In this document: positions 16,841 through 26,319 of the stretch, in pieces
How positions within the stretch are numbered: the stretch's first letter is position 1
Layout of the letters: every line of letters starts with the position of its first letter
The notes under the pieces: generated by a model
Seen by the model: the letters and a program-made list of their open reading frames with translations, nothing else
The model's database searches: none
Told to the model about the DNA's origin: nothing
Position numbers and translations under genes: made by a program
Assembly (NCBI RefSeq): GCF_014852585.1
Contig: NZ_JACVBX010000007.1
Coordinates: 1 to 64,000, forward strand
Direction of reading: 5' to 3'
Length of the DNA: 64,000 bases
Origin: Pseudomonas sp. PDM18
Lineage (GTDB): Bacteria > Pseudomonadota > Gammaproteobacteria > Pseudomonadales > Pseudomonadaceae

Positions 16841-17407
16841 ATGAAGAAGTCCCGAATTCTTATTTTCGCCAGTTTGTCCCTGCTCCTCGCTGCCTGTGGC
16901 GATGAGCACAAGGACAAGGCTGTCGCTCCGGTCCCAGCGCCTGCACCGGCCACTGCCCCTGCGGCCAACGCGCCCGTGCCTGCCCCCGAACCGGCCGCCG
17001 AGCAACCGCGGGAATCGGAAGCCAAGCCCGCCGCGGCCAAGGCTGTGGCCTCGCCCAAGGCGCCGGCGGTCGAAGCGGCTATCAAGCCCGAGGCCAAGGC
17101 GCCGTCAAAAACTCCTGCACAGGTGAAGAAGCCGGTCGACCCTGTCGTCAAGCATCCGCTGCCGCCGGTGAAGCTCGACCTACGCCTGCCCAAGGACATG
17201 ATCCACGAGCTCGACCCCGACAAGCCGGTGGTCGAGTTGGAGGACAAGCCGCTACTACCGCAGATGTTCGGCGAGAAAACCGGGCAAAGCCCGTTCCAGG
17301 TGGGGGGCCGGCTGATCTCGCGTGAGCCGAATGAGCGCGAAACCAACGATGACAGTTGGCACTCGGATATCCGCGGCGCCGAGTTGCAGTTCAAGTTCCG
17401 CAACTGA
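16841..17407 (+). CDS. Pro/Ala-rich lipoprotein
   Basis: A 188-residue lipoprotein with lipobox LAAC (Cys19). Residues about 28-120 are a flexible Ala/Pro/Lys/Glu linker. A more ordered end follows, with VKLDLRLPKDMIHELD, LLPQMFGEKTGQSPFQVGGRLIS and GAELQFKFRN. The linker would let the C-terminal part reach across the periplasm or into peptidoglycan. I do not recognise a function. It follows sbrR by 126 bases and precedes atuH, the position of PA2894 in P. aeruginosa. Confidence 0.75.
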   Translation: MKKSRILIFASLSLLLAACGDEHKDKAVAPVPAPAPATAPAANAPVPAPEPAAEQPRESEAKPAAAKAVASPKAPAVEAAIKPEAKAPSKTPAQVKKPVDPVVKHPLPPVKLDLRLPKDMIHELDPDKPVVELEDKPLLPQMFGEKTGQSPFQVGGRLISREPNERETNDDSWHSDIRGAELQFKFRN

Positions 17408-17422
17408 TTTCCTGGTTTCCCT

Positions 17423-17511
17423 ATAGGAGCGAGCTTGCTCGCGAACATCGCCGCGCCTGGAGCTCCGGGCAAAGCTTCGCGAGCAAGAACTGGGGGTTCC
17501 CTCGGTCCTAC
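17423..17511. repeat. REP/BIME-type palindromic repeat pair
   Basis: ATAGGAGCGAGCTTGCTCGCGAA at the left and TTCGCGAGCAAG with GTCCTAC at the right form a composite inverted repeat between convergent genes. The same core (GAGCGAGC / GCTCGCTC) recurs at 29995, 36012 and 53696. Confidence 0.75.
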
Positions 17512-17521
17512 CAAGAACCGC

Positions 17522-19339
17522 TTAGAAGCGGTGCACGCCGCTGCGAATCGCTTCGAACATCGCCCCATCCAGCGCGCGGTAGGCCGCCTCGCCAGGTAGC
17601 CGCACGAACAGCGCCTCGGTCACGGCTGAAGGGTCGTAGGCGTTGCGCTTGAGGTCGGTCTTCTTGTACTTGAAGGTCCCGGTGGTCTCCACCTGGGCCA
17701 GCAGGCGCAAGAACAGCGGGACGGCATAGGCCGGCAGCTCACGGTCCAGGTGTGCCGCCAACTGAGCGGTGTCCAGGCTTGCGCCATCGGCCAGGCGCAG
17801 CGCGGCCATGCCGCAGCGGCCATTGGTACCGGGAATCTCCACGCCGTAGACCACCGCATCCTCCACGCCGGGGAAGGCGCCCAGGGCGTTTTCCACTTCG
17901 GTGGTGGAGACGTTCTCGCCCTTCCAGCGGAAGGTGTCGCCCAGGCGATCGACGAACTGCGTGTGCTTGAAACCGATGTCGCGCATCAGGTCGCCGGTAT
18001 TGAACCAGGTATCGCCTTCCTTGAACACGTTGCGGTAGATCACTGCCTCGCTCTTGGCCGGGTCGGTGTAGCCGTCGAAGGGCCATTTGTCGCTGATCTC
18101 GCTGATCAGCAGGCCAGCTTCGCCCTTGTCGACCTTTTCCATGAACCCCTTGGCGCCGCGAACGGGCTGGTCGTTCTCCAGGTCATACCGCACGATCGCG
18201 TAGGTTGCCGGCGAGAAACCTACCGTATTGTCGAAGTTGAACACGTTGGTGAAGCCGATATTGCCCTCGCTGGAGGCATAGAACTCGGTGATCCGCTCAA
18301 TGCCAAAGCGCTCCTTGAACTCGTTCCAGATCGACGGGCGCAGGCCGTTGCCGATCATGGAGGTCAGCGTGTTGCCGCGCTCTTCCGCGCACTGCGGCTG
18401 GTTGAGCAGGTAGCGGCAGAGTTCGCCGATGTAGCCGAAACAGGTTGCCTGGTAGGTCTGCACGTCCTTCCAGAAGGCGCTGGCGGAGAACTTGCGGCGC
18501 AGGGCGATGGCCGCGCCACCGGCGAGCACGGCGCTCCAGCACACGGTCACGGCGTTGTTGTGGTAGCAGGGCAGGGTCAGGTAGAGCACGTCGCTGTTAG
18601 TCAGCCCGAGCCCGGAGTGGCCGAAGCCGCCGTAGGCCTTGATCCACTTGCCGTGGCTCATGATCGAAGCCTTCGGTAGACCGGTGGTGCCGGAGGTGTA
18701 GATGTAGAAACAGGCGTCCTTCAGACGCACCCGCGCAGTCTCGGCAAGGTTGTTCGAATCCTGCTCCTGGGCCAGGCGCATCAGGCTCTGCCAGCCGGTC
18801 GGTGCCTGTGCCGCGTCTTCACCGTCGGCGATCCAGTAGCAGCGACCACCGCTGTTCTCCAGGGCCGGGCGGACGTCCTCGAAAGCCTCGCGCAGTTCTT
18901 CGCCGACCACGAAGTGGCTGGGCTTGACCAGGTTAAGGCTGTGGCTGAGCACCTGGCCGCGCTGGGTGGTATTCACCAGTGCGCCGATGGCGCCGAGCTT
19001 GGCCAGAGCGGCGAGCACCACCATGAGTTCGGCACGGTTCTCCAGCATCACCGCCACCACGCTGGCATGGCCCACACCCTCGGCCTGGAAGGCCCGCGCC
19101 AGGCGGTTGGCCCAGCCGTTGAAAAGGGCGTAGGACAGGCGCCGGCGTTCGTCGATCAGCGCCGGACTGTCCGGGTAGAGGCGCGCAGCGCGCTCCAACG
19201 CCCAGCCCAGGGAGAGGTTCTTCTCGCGGTTGCGGATGCCGGTGTAGTACAGCCCGCGCAGCATGCGTGGCACGCGGCCCAGGGTGGCCGGCAGATGGGC
19301 GAGGAAGCGAGTCGGGGTGATGATGTCGGCTTGGCTCAT
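17522..19339 (-). CDS. atuH: AtuH-like fatty acyl/terpenoid acyl-CoA synthetase
   Basis: The 605-residue AMP-forming ligase resembles long-chain acyl-CoA synthetases of the FATP/FadD6 type. The P-loop YIYTSGTTGLPK and the acyl-adenylate signature (TGDLMRDIGF then DRLGDTFRWKGENVSTTEVE) are present. In the terpene pathway it would activate citronellic or geranic acid to the CoA ester. It is the last member of the cluster and is separated from atuG by about 400 bp of repeats and leader, so it may have its own promoter. No membrane segment is evident. Confidence 0.88.
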   Translation of the reverse strand: MSQADIITPTRFLAHLPATLGRVPRMLRGLYYTGIRNREKNLSLGWALERAARLYPDSPALIDERRRLSYALFNGWANRLARAFQAEGVGHASVVAVMLENRAELMVVLAALAKLGAIGALVNTTQRGQVLSHSLNLVKPSHFVVGEELREAFEDVRPALENSGGRCYWIADGEDAAQAPTGWQSLMRLAQEQDSNNLAETARVRLKDACFYIYTSGTTGLPKASIMSHGKWIKAYGGFGHSGLGLTNSDVLYLTLPCYHNNAVTVCWSAVLAGGAAIALRRKFSASAFWKDVQTYQATCFGYIGELCRYLLNQPQCAEERGNTLTSMIGNGLRPSIWNEFKERFGIERITEFYASSEGNIGFTNVFNFDNTVGFSPATYAIVRYDLENDQPVRGAKGFMEKVDKGEAGLLISEISDKWPFDGYTDPAKSEAVIYRNVFKEGDTWFNTGDLMRDIGFKHTQFVDRLGDTFRWKGENVSTTEVENALGAFPGVEDAVVYGVEIPGTNGRCGMAALRLADGASLDTAQLAAHLDRELPAYAVPLFLRLLAQVETTGTFKYKKTDLKRNAYDPSAVTEALFVRLPGEAAYRALDGAMFEAIRSGVHRF

Positions 19340-19739
19340 TGACGCGTGCCCTTATTGTCATTGTTGTCTGGCGTGCAGACGCTCCAGCGCGACTCTAGGT
19401 CGGCCCCTGGCGGGAGGCTATGGCCCAGGCGCGCGCGCGGCCGGGCAGATCGGCAAACCGGCCGGCAGAGCGTTCATCGCAGTCTAGGAGGGCATGGCTG
19501 GACGGCCAGGGCGGGTTTGTGTCGATTGGTAAACGCCACGGGGCGGACTGTTTGACGGCTATTGGGTGAAGAGGACGTATTGGGTTATCCACCGTTGGCC
19601 GCGGTGCGATGGACGGCGGATAACGCGTGCCGCGTTATGCGCCCTACGGGGGCAGTGCGTGGGGGGCGTAGGGCGAATAACCGCTTGCGGTTATCCGCCG
19701 TTGGCCGTGTTGCGACGGAAGGCAGATATGGCGCGGCGG
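19340..19739. other. Gap between atuG and atuH with two repeat units
   Basis: The part next to atuH should hold its leader and promoter, but I see no strong promoter or AtuR-type palindrome. The part next to atuG holds the two palindromic units listed separately (19615-19699). No gene is supported; the frames crossing it are antisense or repeat-derived. Confidence 0.6.
19615..19699. repeat. Palindromic repeat pair (GTAGGGCG family), copy 1
   Basis: Unit one runs from GGCGGATAACGCG to TTATGCGCCCTAC (19615-19646). Unit two runs from GTAGGGCGAATAACCGC to GCGGTTATCCGCC (19668-19699). They face each other, like the copies at 24626 and 27221. Confidence 0.8.
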
Positions 19740-20561
19740 TCAGTCGAGGAACAGGTCGGGTACCAGGCTGCCGCCGTTCGGGTCGAAGCGGTACTGCTCG
19801 AAGTCGCTCTGGCCCTGTTCGCGGAGGATGTCCTCGTCGATCAGCAGGCGTCCACTGATGGCGCGTTCGCTGCTGGAGAGGATGGCGTAGGCGGCGTCGG
19901 CCATGATCGCTGGGGTACGCGCGCGCTTGAAGGCGTCGCGACTGCCCAGTTCGAACTCGATGGCGGCGGTAGCGATCATGGTCTTCGGCCACAGGGCGTT
20001 GACGCTGATGCCGTACTTCTTGAACTCCTCGTGCATCCCCAGGGTGAGCATGCTCATGCCGTATTTGGTGACGGTGTAGGGACCGTGCTGGGCGAACCAC
20101 TTGCCGGCCAGGTTGATCGGCGGCGACAGGCTGAGGATGTGGCCCTTGCTCTGCTTGAGGTAGGGCAGCGCGGCCTGGCTGCAAACCATCACGGCGCGGG
20201 TGTTGATCTGGTACATCAGGTCGAAGCGCTTAGGCTCCAGGCGCTCCACGCCGACCAGCTTGATGGCACCGGCGTTGTTCACCACCGCGTCGATCCCGCC
20301 GAAGTGTTCGGCGGCCTTGGCCATGGCGTCGCGCACGGCATTCTCGTCGCGCACGTCCAGTTGCAGGGCCAGCGCCTTGCCGCCGGCGGCCTCGACTTCC
20401 TCGGCGACGCTGAAGATGGTGCCTTCGAGTTTCGGGTGGGGCTCGGCGCTCTTGGCGGCGATGACGATGTTGGCGCCATCGCGGGCGGCGCGCAGGGCGA
20501 TCTCGCGGCCGATGCCACGGCTGGCGCCGGTGATGAAGAGGGTTTTGCCGGAAAGGGACAT
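19740..20561 (-). CDS. atuG: AtuG, short-chain dehydrogenase
   Basis: The 273-residue SDR has TGASRGIG at residues about 11-18, the NNAG motif and the catalytic Tyr-x-x-x-Lys (GPYTVTKYGMS), with a preceding Ser (HILSLSPP). It is closest in style to the HSDL2-like SDRs. It is expected to oxidise or reduce a hydroxy intermediate of terpenoid degradation, but its exact step is not settled in the published pathway. It lies 66 bp downstream of atuF and is in the same orientation as the rest of the cluster. Confidence 0.88.
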   Translation of the reverse strand: MSLSGKTLFITGASRGIGREIALRAARDGANIVIAAKSAEPHPKLEGTIFSVAEEVEAAGGKALALQLDVRDENAVRDAMAKAAEHFGGIDAVVNNAGAIKLVGVERLEPKRFDLMYQINTRAVMVCSQAALPYLKQSKGHILSLSPPINLAGKWFAQHGPYTVTKYGMSMLTLGMHEEFKKYGISVNALWPKTMIATAAIEFELGSRDAFKRARTPAIMADAAYAILSSSERAISGRLLIDEDILREQGQSDFEQYRFDPNGGSLVPDLFLD

Positions 20562-20627
20562 TTGGGTGCTCCGTGTTCTTGTTGTCTTGTTCTGACGGAA
20601 AGGGTGATCGCTCCTACGAAAAGCGGT

Positions 20628-22619
20628 TCAGGCAGACTCCAGCGCCTCGACCTCCACCAGCAATTGCCGGGATTTCACCTGTTCGCCCTTGATCACCTGC
20701 ACGCGGCGGATCACGCCGTCGACGCCGGCCTTGAGCGGGTGCTCCATCTTCATCGCTTCGAGCACCAGCAGCAGTTGGCCCTTGCTGACCCGCGTGCCCT
20801 CGGCCACCAGCACGTCGACGATGGCGCCATCCATCGGCGCCTTCACTGTGCCGGAGCCCGCGCCTGCGGAAGCGCCGGCTGGTTCATGGGTGACGTCCTG
20901 CAGTTCCAGGTTGCCGTCCGCGCCATACAGCCACAGGCGTGCCCCATCGCGGTGGAAAGGCAGGAGGCGGCGCACGCCGTCGGCTTCAAGTATGGCGTCG
21001 CCGTTCTCTTCGCCGAGCAGGCGCAGGTTGATCTCGCTGTCACCGATGCGCGCCAGCAGCGTCGGCTGGGGACCGTGCTCGCGCACCTCCAGCTCGACGA
21101 CGAATTTTTCCTCGCCATGCTTGAGCGCAAAGCGCCACGGCGCGCTGCCCGCACTGCGCCAGCCGGAAAGGCCGGGCTGGTGCGCGCGATCGCTGGCCGA
21201 GGCCTGGTAGAGCAGGGCGGCGGCGCAGGCCAGTTCCAGTACCTGCGGCTGGCGCGGGGCCAGGCTCGGATCGCCGGCAAACTGCTCGCCGATGAACGCG
21301 GTGGTGGCCTTGCCGGCGGCGAACTCCGGGTGCTTGAGCAGGTTGGCGAGGAAGCGCTGGTTGCCGGTCACGCCCAGCAGCACGCAATCCTCGACGGCGC
21401 GCACCAACTTGCGCCGGGCCTCGTCTCGGGTGGCGCCGTGGGCGATGACCTTGGCCAGCATCGGGTCATAGAACGGCGTCACTGGCTGGCCTTCGCGCAG
21501 GCCGTGGTCGATGCGGATGCCGCCCAGCTGCGGCGGCGTCCAGCGCAGTATCTGGCCGGTCTGCGGGAGGAAACCGTGGCCAGCGTCTTCGGCATACAGA
21601 CGCACTTCGATGGCGTGGCCCTTGAGCTGGATCTGCTCCTGCGTCAGCGGCAGCGGATGGCCTTCGGCGACGCGGATCTGCCAGGCCACCAGGTCCTGGC
21701 CGGTGACCAACTCGGTGACCGGGTGCTCCACCTGCAGGCGGGTGTTCATTTCCAGGAAGTAGAAGGCGCCGCTGGGGTCCAGCAGGAACTCCACGGTGCC
21801 GGCGCCCAGATAGTTGACCGACGCGGCGGCCTTTACCGCGGCCTCGCCCATGGCCGCGCGCAGTTCCTCGCTGAGTACGGGGCAGGGCGCTTCCTCGATG
21901 ACTTTCTGGTGGCGGCGCTGCACCGAGCAGTCGCGCTCGCCCAGATAAACGATGTGGCCGTGGCTGTCGCCGAATACCTGGATTTCCACGTGGCGCGGCT
22001 GCACCACAGCCTTTTCCAGGATCAGCTCGCCGCTACCGAAGGCGTTCTGCGCTTCCGAGCGCGCGGTGCGCAGCTGTTCGGCGAGGTCTTCGCTGCGGGT
22101 CACCAGACGCATGCCGCGTCCGCCACCGCCGGCGCTGGCCTTGATCATCAGCGGGTAACCGATGCGCTGCGCTTCGCGGGTGAGGGTGGCGTCGTCCTGT
22201 TCCGCGCCTTCGTAGCCGGGGATGCAGGGCACGCCGGCTTCGAGCATGGCGATCTTCGACAGGCGCTTGCTGCCCATCAGGTGGATGGCTTCCACGCCAG
22301 GGCCGATGAAGACGATGCCAGCGGCCTCGCAGGCGCGGGCGAAGTCGGCGTTCTCCGAGAGGAAGCCGTAGCCGGGGTGGACGGCGCCGGCGCCGGTGCG
22401 CTGCGCCGCGTCGAGAATCGCTTCCGGCTTCAGGTAGGACTGGCCCACGGGCGCCGGGCCGATGCACACGGCTTCGTCGGCCAGTTGCACATGGCGGGCG
22501 TTGGCGTCGGCCTCGCTGTACACGGCCACGGTGCGGTAGCCCAGGTCGTGGGCGGTGCGGATCACCCGGCAGGCGATCTCGCCACGGTTGGCGATGAGGA
22601 TCTTGTCGAAGCTGGGCAT
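20628..22619 (-). CDS. atuF: AtuF, geranyl-CoA carboxylase alpha (biotin-carrying) subunit
   Basis: The 663-residue subunit contains biotin carboxylase (FDKILIANRGEIACRVIRTA, then an ATP-grasp region with GGGGRGMRLV) and a C-terminal biotin carrier domain (LVLEAMKMEHPLKAG) with biotin-attachment Lys624. With AtuC it carboxylates geranyl-CoA at the methyl group, the step that lets this branched skeleton be degraded. I took the ATG at 22619 because GAGGAAA precedes it; an upstream extension to 22700 has unrelated sequence. It follows atuE by 16 bases. Confidence 0.94.
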   Translation of the reverse strand: MPSFDKILIANRGEIACRVIRTAHDLGYRTVAVYSEADANARHVQLADEAVCIGPAPVGQSYLKPEAILDAAQRTGAGAVHPGYGFLSENADFARACEAAGIVFIGPGVEAIHLMGSKRLSKIAMLEAGVPCIPGYEGAEQDDATLTREAQRIGYPLMIKASAGGGGRGMRLVTRSEDLAEQLRTARSEAQNAFGSGELILEKAVVQPRHVEIQVFGDSHGHIVYLGERDCSVQRRHQKVIEEAPCPVLSEELRAAMGEAAVKAAASVNYLGAGTVEFLLDPSGAFYFLEMNTRLQVEHPVTELVTGQDLVAWQIRVAEGHPLPLTQEQIQLKGHAIEVRLYAEDAGHGFLPQTGQILRWTPPQLGGIRIDHGLREGQPVTPFYDPMLAKVIAHGATRDEARRKLVRAVEDCVLLGVTGNQRFLANLLKHPEFAAGKATTAFIGEQFAGDPSLAPRQPQVLELACAAALLYQASASDRAHQPGLSGWRSAGSAPWRFALKHGEEKFVVELEVREHGPQPTLLARIGDSEINLRLLGEENGDAILEADGVRRLLPFHRDGARLWLYGADGNLELQDVTHEPAGASAGAGSGTVKAPMDGAIVDVLVAEGTRVSKGQLLLVLEAMKMEHPLKAGVDGVIRRVQVIKGEQVKSRQLLVEVEALESA

Positions 22620-22635
22620 GACGGTTTCCTCGGGG

Positions 22636-23430
22636 CTACTGCGCCCAGTTCGGTTTGCGTTTCTGCACGAAGGCCAGGGTGCCTTCGGCGCCTTCCGCAC
22701 CGGTCACCGCAGCGGCGAACTGGCGGGCGGCATCGTCCAGCAGCGGGCCGAGGGCCTGGGTCTCGGTGGCCAGCAGCAGCGCCTTGGTGGCGGCGTTGGC
22801 ACCGGGGGCACAGCGGCGGATCTGGTCGAGCGTCTGGGCAAGCTGTTCGCCGAGGCTTTCGGCGCTGTCCGCGCAGGCATGCACCAGGCCCAGGCGCAGC
22901 GCCTCGCGGCCGTCGAAGCGGGCGGCGGTGAGCGCCAGGCGGCGCGCCTGGGTCAAGCCGATGCGCTTCACCACGAAGGGCGCGATCTGCGCCGGCAGGA
23001 TGCCGAGGCTGGTTTCCGGCAGGCCGAACTGCGCGTCCGCCGCCGCCAGGGCGATGTCCGAGACGCAGGCGAGGCCGAAGCCGCCGCCGAGCACCGCGCC
23101 TTCCAGCACCGCGACCAGCACCTGGGGTTGCGCCTGGGCTTCCTCCAGCAGGCCGCCGAAGGCACGGTTCAGTGCTGCATAGGCGTCTGGCCCGGCAGCG
23201 CGGGCGCCAGCCATGTCCTTGATGTCGCCACCGGCGCAGAAGTGCCCGCCAGCGCCGCGCAGGACGATGGCGCGCATCGCGCGGTCGTCGCGCACGGCGG
23301 CGAGCACCGCGCGCAGTTCGCTGACCATCGCCAGGCTCATGGCGTTGCGGCTGTCCGGGCGATTCAGGGTGACGTGCAGCACGCCGCCGTCACGTTCCAG
23401 CAGCAGGGTTTCGCAGTTCGGCAGGGTCAT
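22636..23430 (-). CDS. atuE: AtuE, isohexenylglutaconyl-CoA hydratase
   Basis: The 264-residue protein is an enoyl-CoA hydratase of the crotonase fold. RGAGGHFCAGGDI forms the first oxyanion-hole segment and GAVLGGGFGLACVSDIALA the second. In the pathway it hydrates the carboxylated geranyl-CoA product to a 3-hydroxy-3-isohexenylglutaryl-CoA. The gene lies four bases after atuD and 16 bases before atuF, so the three are one transcript. Confidence 0.93.
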   Translation of the reverse strand: MTLPNCETLLLERDGGVLHVTLNRPDSRNAMSLAMVSELRAVLAAVRDDRAMRAIVLRGAGGHFCAGGDIKDMAGARAAGPDAYAALNRAFGGLLEEAQAQPQVLVAVLEGAVLGGGFGLACVSDIALAAADAQFGLPETSLGILPAQIAPFVVKRIGLTQARRLALTAARFDGREALRLGLVHACADSAESLGEQLAQTLDQIRRCAPGANAATKALLLATETQALGPLLDDAARQFAAAVTGAEGAEGTLAFVQKRKPNWAQ

Positions 23431-23434
23431 GGCG

Positions 23435-24595
23435 TCAGCCCTTCTTCTTGCCCGGAAGGGTGCCCATCATCTTGCAGATGATGCCCAGCATGATTTCGTC
23501 CGCGCCGCCGCCAATGGATACCAGGCGGGTGTCGCGGTAGGCGCGGGAGACGGGGTTTTCCCACATGAAGCCCTGGCCGCCCCAGTACTGCAGGCAGGCG
23601 TCGGTGACTTCGCGGGCCAGGCGGCCGACCTTGAGCTTGGCCATGGAGGCCAGGCGGGTCACATCCTTGCCGCGGATGTACTGTTCGGTGGCCTGGTAGG
23701 TGAGGGCGCGCAGGCACTCGATCTCGGTCATCAGCTCGGCCATGCGGAAGTGGATGACCTGGTTGTCGATCAGCGCCTGGCCGAAGGTCTTGCGCTCCTT
23801 GCAGTAGTCGATGGTTGCGTTGACGCAGTACTCCAGTCCCTTGATCCCGCTGGCGGCGCCGAACAGGCGTTCCTCCTGGAACTGCAGCATCTGCATCATG
23901 AAGCCCGCGCCCTCGGCGCCGATGCGGTTGCGCTGCGGCACGCGCACGTCGTCGAAGAACACCTGGGCGGTCTCCGAGCTGCGCATGCCGAGTTTGTCCA
24001 GGTGCGGGCTGACGCTGATGCCCTTGGACTTCATCGGCACCATGATCAGCGACTTGTTGACGTGGGGCTTGTCGTCGGAGGTGTTGGCCAGCAGGCAGAT
24101 GAAGTCGGCCGATGGCGAGTTGGTGATCCACATTTTGCTGCCGTTGATGACATAGTCGTCGCCATCCTTGCGCGCGGTGGTCTTCAGGCCTGCCACGTCG
24201 GAGCCGGCGCCGACTTCCGAGACGCCGATGCAGCCGACCATCTCGCCGGCGATTGCCGGGCGCAGGAATTCCTCGCGCAGCTCGTCCGAGCCGAAGCGCG
24301 CCAACGCCGGTGTGCACATGTCAGTCTGCACGCCCAGGGCCATCGGCACGCCGCCGCAATGGATGGTGCCGAACTCTTCGGCGGCGACCACCGAGTAGCT
24401 GTAGTCCAGGCCCATGCCGCCGAATTTCTCCGGCTTGGAGATACCCAGCAGGCCCAGGTCGCCGGCCTTCTTGAAGACTTCATGGATCGGGAAGCGTCCG
24501 GCCTTTTCCCACTCGTCGACGTAGGGGTTGATCTCGCGCTCGACGAAGTTGCGGACGGTGCGGCGGAGTTCTTCGTGTTCCTGGGTGAAGATCAT
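23435..24595 (-). CDS. atuD: AtuD, citronellyl-CoA dehydrogenase
   Basis: The 386-residue FAD acyl-CoA dehydrogenase has the family pattern CIGVSEVGAGSDVAGLKTTA in the middle domain and QYWGGQGFMWENPVSRAYRDTRLVSIGGGADEIML at the C terminus. It makes the double bond of geranyl-CoA from citronellyl-CoA and passes electrons to ETF, encoded at 6568-8246. Length is normal. A 104-bp gap with two palindromic repeats separates it from atuC upstream. Confidence 0.93.
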   Translation of the reverse strand: MIFTQEHEELRRTVRNFVEREINPYVDEWEKAGRFPIHEVFKKAGDLGLLGISKPEKFGGMGLDYSYSVVAAEEFGTIHCGGVPMALGVQTDMCTPALARFGSDELREEFLRPAIAGEMVGCIGVSEVGAGSDVAGLKTTARKDGDDYVINGSKMWITNSPSADFICLLANTSDDKPHVNKSLIMVPMKSKGISVSPHLDKLGMRSSETAQVFFDDVRVPQRNRIGAEGAGFMMQMLQFQEERLFGAASGIKGLEYCVNATIDYCKERKTFGQALIDNQVIHFRMAELMTEIECLRALTYQATEQYIRGKDVTRLASMAKLKVGRLAREVTDACLQYWGGQGFMWENPVSRAYRDTRLVSIGGGADEIMLGIICKMMGTLPGKKKG

Positions 24596-24625
24596 TTCTT
24601 GTTCTCCGTGGGATCTTTCAAGTCA

Positions 24626-24697
24626 GGTAGGGCGAATAAAGCGGAACGCTTTATCCGCCGGCATGGCGGATGACGCCGGCGGCGTCATGCGCCCTAC
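24626..24697. repeat. Palindromic repeat pair (GTAGGGCG family), copy 2
   Basis: GGTAGGGCGAATAAAGCG with CGCTTTATCCGCC, then GGCGGATGACGCC with GGCGTCATGCGCCCTAC. The two stem-loops lie back to back between atuC and atuD. The outer GTAGGGCG/CGCCCTAC ends match copies 1 and 3, while the inner stems differ. Confidence 0.85.
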
Positions 24698-24699
24698 GG

Positions 24700-26316
24700 T
24701 CAAAATCGTGCGACGCCGAAACGGTTGTTCTTCAGCGGCCGTACTGCCGCCTCCGCGCAGATGTCCAGCAGGTAGCCGAGCAACGCGCGGGTGTCGCGCG
24801 GGTCGATCAGCCCGTCGTCCCACAGGCTCGCCGTGCCGTAGAGCGCGGTGGACTGGGCGTCGAGCTTTTGCGCGGTCATCTGTTCGAGCATGTCGAGCAT
24901 CTTCGGGTCGGGCTCCTTGCCCTCCTTGGTGTGCTTTTCCTCGGTGACGATGCGCAGCACCTTGCCGGCCTGGGCGCCGCCCATCACGGCGGTGCGGCTG
25001 TTGGGCCAGGCGAAGATGAAGCGCGGGTCCAGCCCGCGGCCGCACATGGCGTAGTTGCCGGCGCCGTAGGAACCTCCGACGACCAGCGTGAGCTTGGGCA
25101 CCGTGGCGTTGGCCACCGCCTGGATCATCTTCGAGCCGTGCTTGATCACGCCCAGGCGCTCGGACTCGGTGCCGACCATGAAGCCGGTGGTGTTGTGCAG
25201 GAACAGGATCGGCGTGTTGCTCTGCTCGCACAGCTGAATGAACTGCGCCGCCTTGGCCGCGCCCTGCGGGGTGATCGGGCCGTTGTTGCCGATCAGGCCG
25301 CAGGCGTGACCTTCGATGTGCAGGTGGCCGCAGACGGTCTGGCTGTCGAACTCGTTCTTGAAGTCGAGGAAGCGCGAGCCGTCGGCGATGCGCGCAATGA
25401 TCTCGCGCACGTCATAGGGCTTCTTGGCGTCCGCCGGGACCACGCCGAGCAGTTCCTCGGCTGGATACAACGGCGCGTTCCACTCCTGTTTCGGGCGCGC
25501 CGGCAACTGCGCATTCCACGGCAATGCGGCGAGGATTTCGCGGGCCAGGCGCACGCCGTCGGCGTCGTTCTCCGCCAGGTATTCGGCGGTGCCGGCGACC
25601 TGGGCGTGCAGTTCCGCGCCCCCCAGTTCCTCATCAGTGGCGATCTCACCGGTGGCGGCCTTGAGCAGTGGCGGCCCGGCGAGGAACATCTTGGCCTTGC
25701 CGCGCACCACCACAACGTAGTCTGACAGTCCCGGCTGGTACGCGCCGCCGGCGGTGGACGAGCCGTGGACCACGGTGATTTGCGGAATGCCCATCGCCGA
25801 CATGCGTGCCTGGTTGGCGAAACCGCGCGCACCCTCTACGAAGATGTCCGCCGCGTAGTTCAGGTTGGCGCCGCCGCTCTCGGTCAGCGCCACCACTGGC
25901 AGCTTGTTCTCGAAGGCGATCTGCTGCAGGCGCAGGGTCTTCTTCAGCCCGGTGGGGGAGATGGTGCCGCCCTTGATTGCGCTGTTGCTGGCGGTCACCA
26001 GGCAGCGCACCCCGGCGATGTAGCCGATGCCGGAGATGATGCCGCCGCCGGCCTGGGTGCCGTCCTTGTCGTCATGCAGCTTGTAGCCTGCCAGCGAGGA
26101 GATTTCGAGGAACGGCGCGCCAGGGTCCAGCAGCAGGTTCAGGCGTTCGCGGGGCAGCAATTGGCCGCGCTTGTCGAACTTGGGCTTGGCCTCGGCGGCC
26201 TTGTCCAGCACCTTCTGTTCGACCTCGCGGAAGCTCGCCACGGCGGCCAGCATGGCCTCGCGGTTGCGGGCGAATTCTTCGCCCTGAGGGTCGAGTTCGG
26301 ATTGGATGACGGGCAT
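24700..26316 (-). CDS. atuC: AtuC, geranyl-CoA carboxylase beta (carboxyltransferase) subunit
   Basis: The 538-residue carboxyltransferase resembles methylcrotonyl-CoA carboxylase beta. It shows an N-terminal lobe with RERLNLLLDPGAPFLEISS, LTESGGANL and HGSSTAGGAYQPGLSDY, and a C-terminal lobe with GFMVGTESERLGVIKHGSKM and GGSYGAGNYAMCGRG. It transfers carboxybiotin CO2 to geranyl-CoA. The gene lies three bases after atuB, so they are tightly coupled. Confidence 0.94.
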   Translation of the reverse strand: MPVIQSELDPQGEEFARNREAMLAAVASFREVEQKVLDKAAEAKPKFDKRGQLLPRERLNLLLDPGAPFLEISSLAGYKLHDDKDGTQAGGGIISGIGYIAGVRCLVTASNSAIKGGTISPTGLKKTLRLQQIAFENKLPVVALTESGGANLNYAADIFVEGARGFANQARMSAMGIPQITVVHGSSTAGGAYQPGLSDYVVVVRGKAKMFLAGPPLLKAATGEIATDEELGGAELHAQVAGTAEYLAENDADGVRLAREILAALPWNAQLPARPKQEWNAPLYPAEELLGVVPADAKKPYDVREIIARIADGSRFLDFKNEFDSQTVCGHLHIEGHACGLIGNNGPITPQGAAKAAQFIQLCEQSNTPILFLHNTTGFMVGTESERLGVIKHGSKMIQAVANATVPKLTLVVGGSYGAGNYAMCGRGLDPRFIFAWPNSRTAVMGGAQAGKVLRIVTEEKHTKEGKEPDPKMLDMLEQMTAQKLDAQSTALYGTASLWDDGLIDPRDTRALLGYLLDICAEAAVRPLKNNRFGVARF

Positions 26317-26319
26317 CGC

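Noticed and set aside
19566-22931. A 1121-residue open frame on the plus strand
   Set aside because: It lies opposite atuG, atuF and atuE, has no recognisable domain, and is the expected antisense shadow of high-GC codon use.
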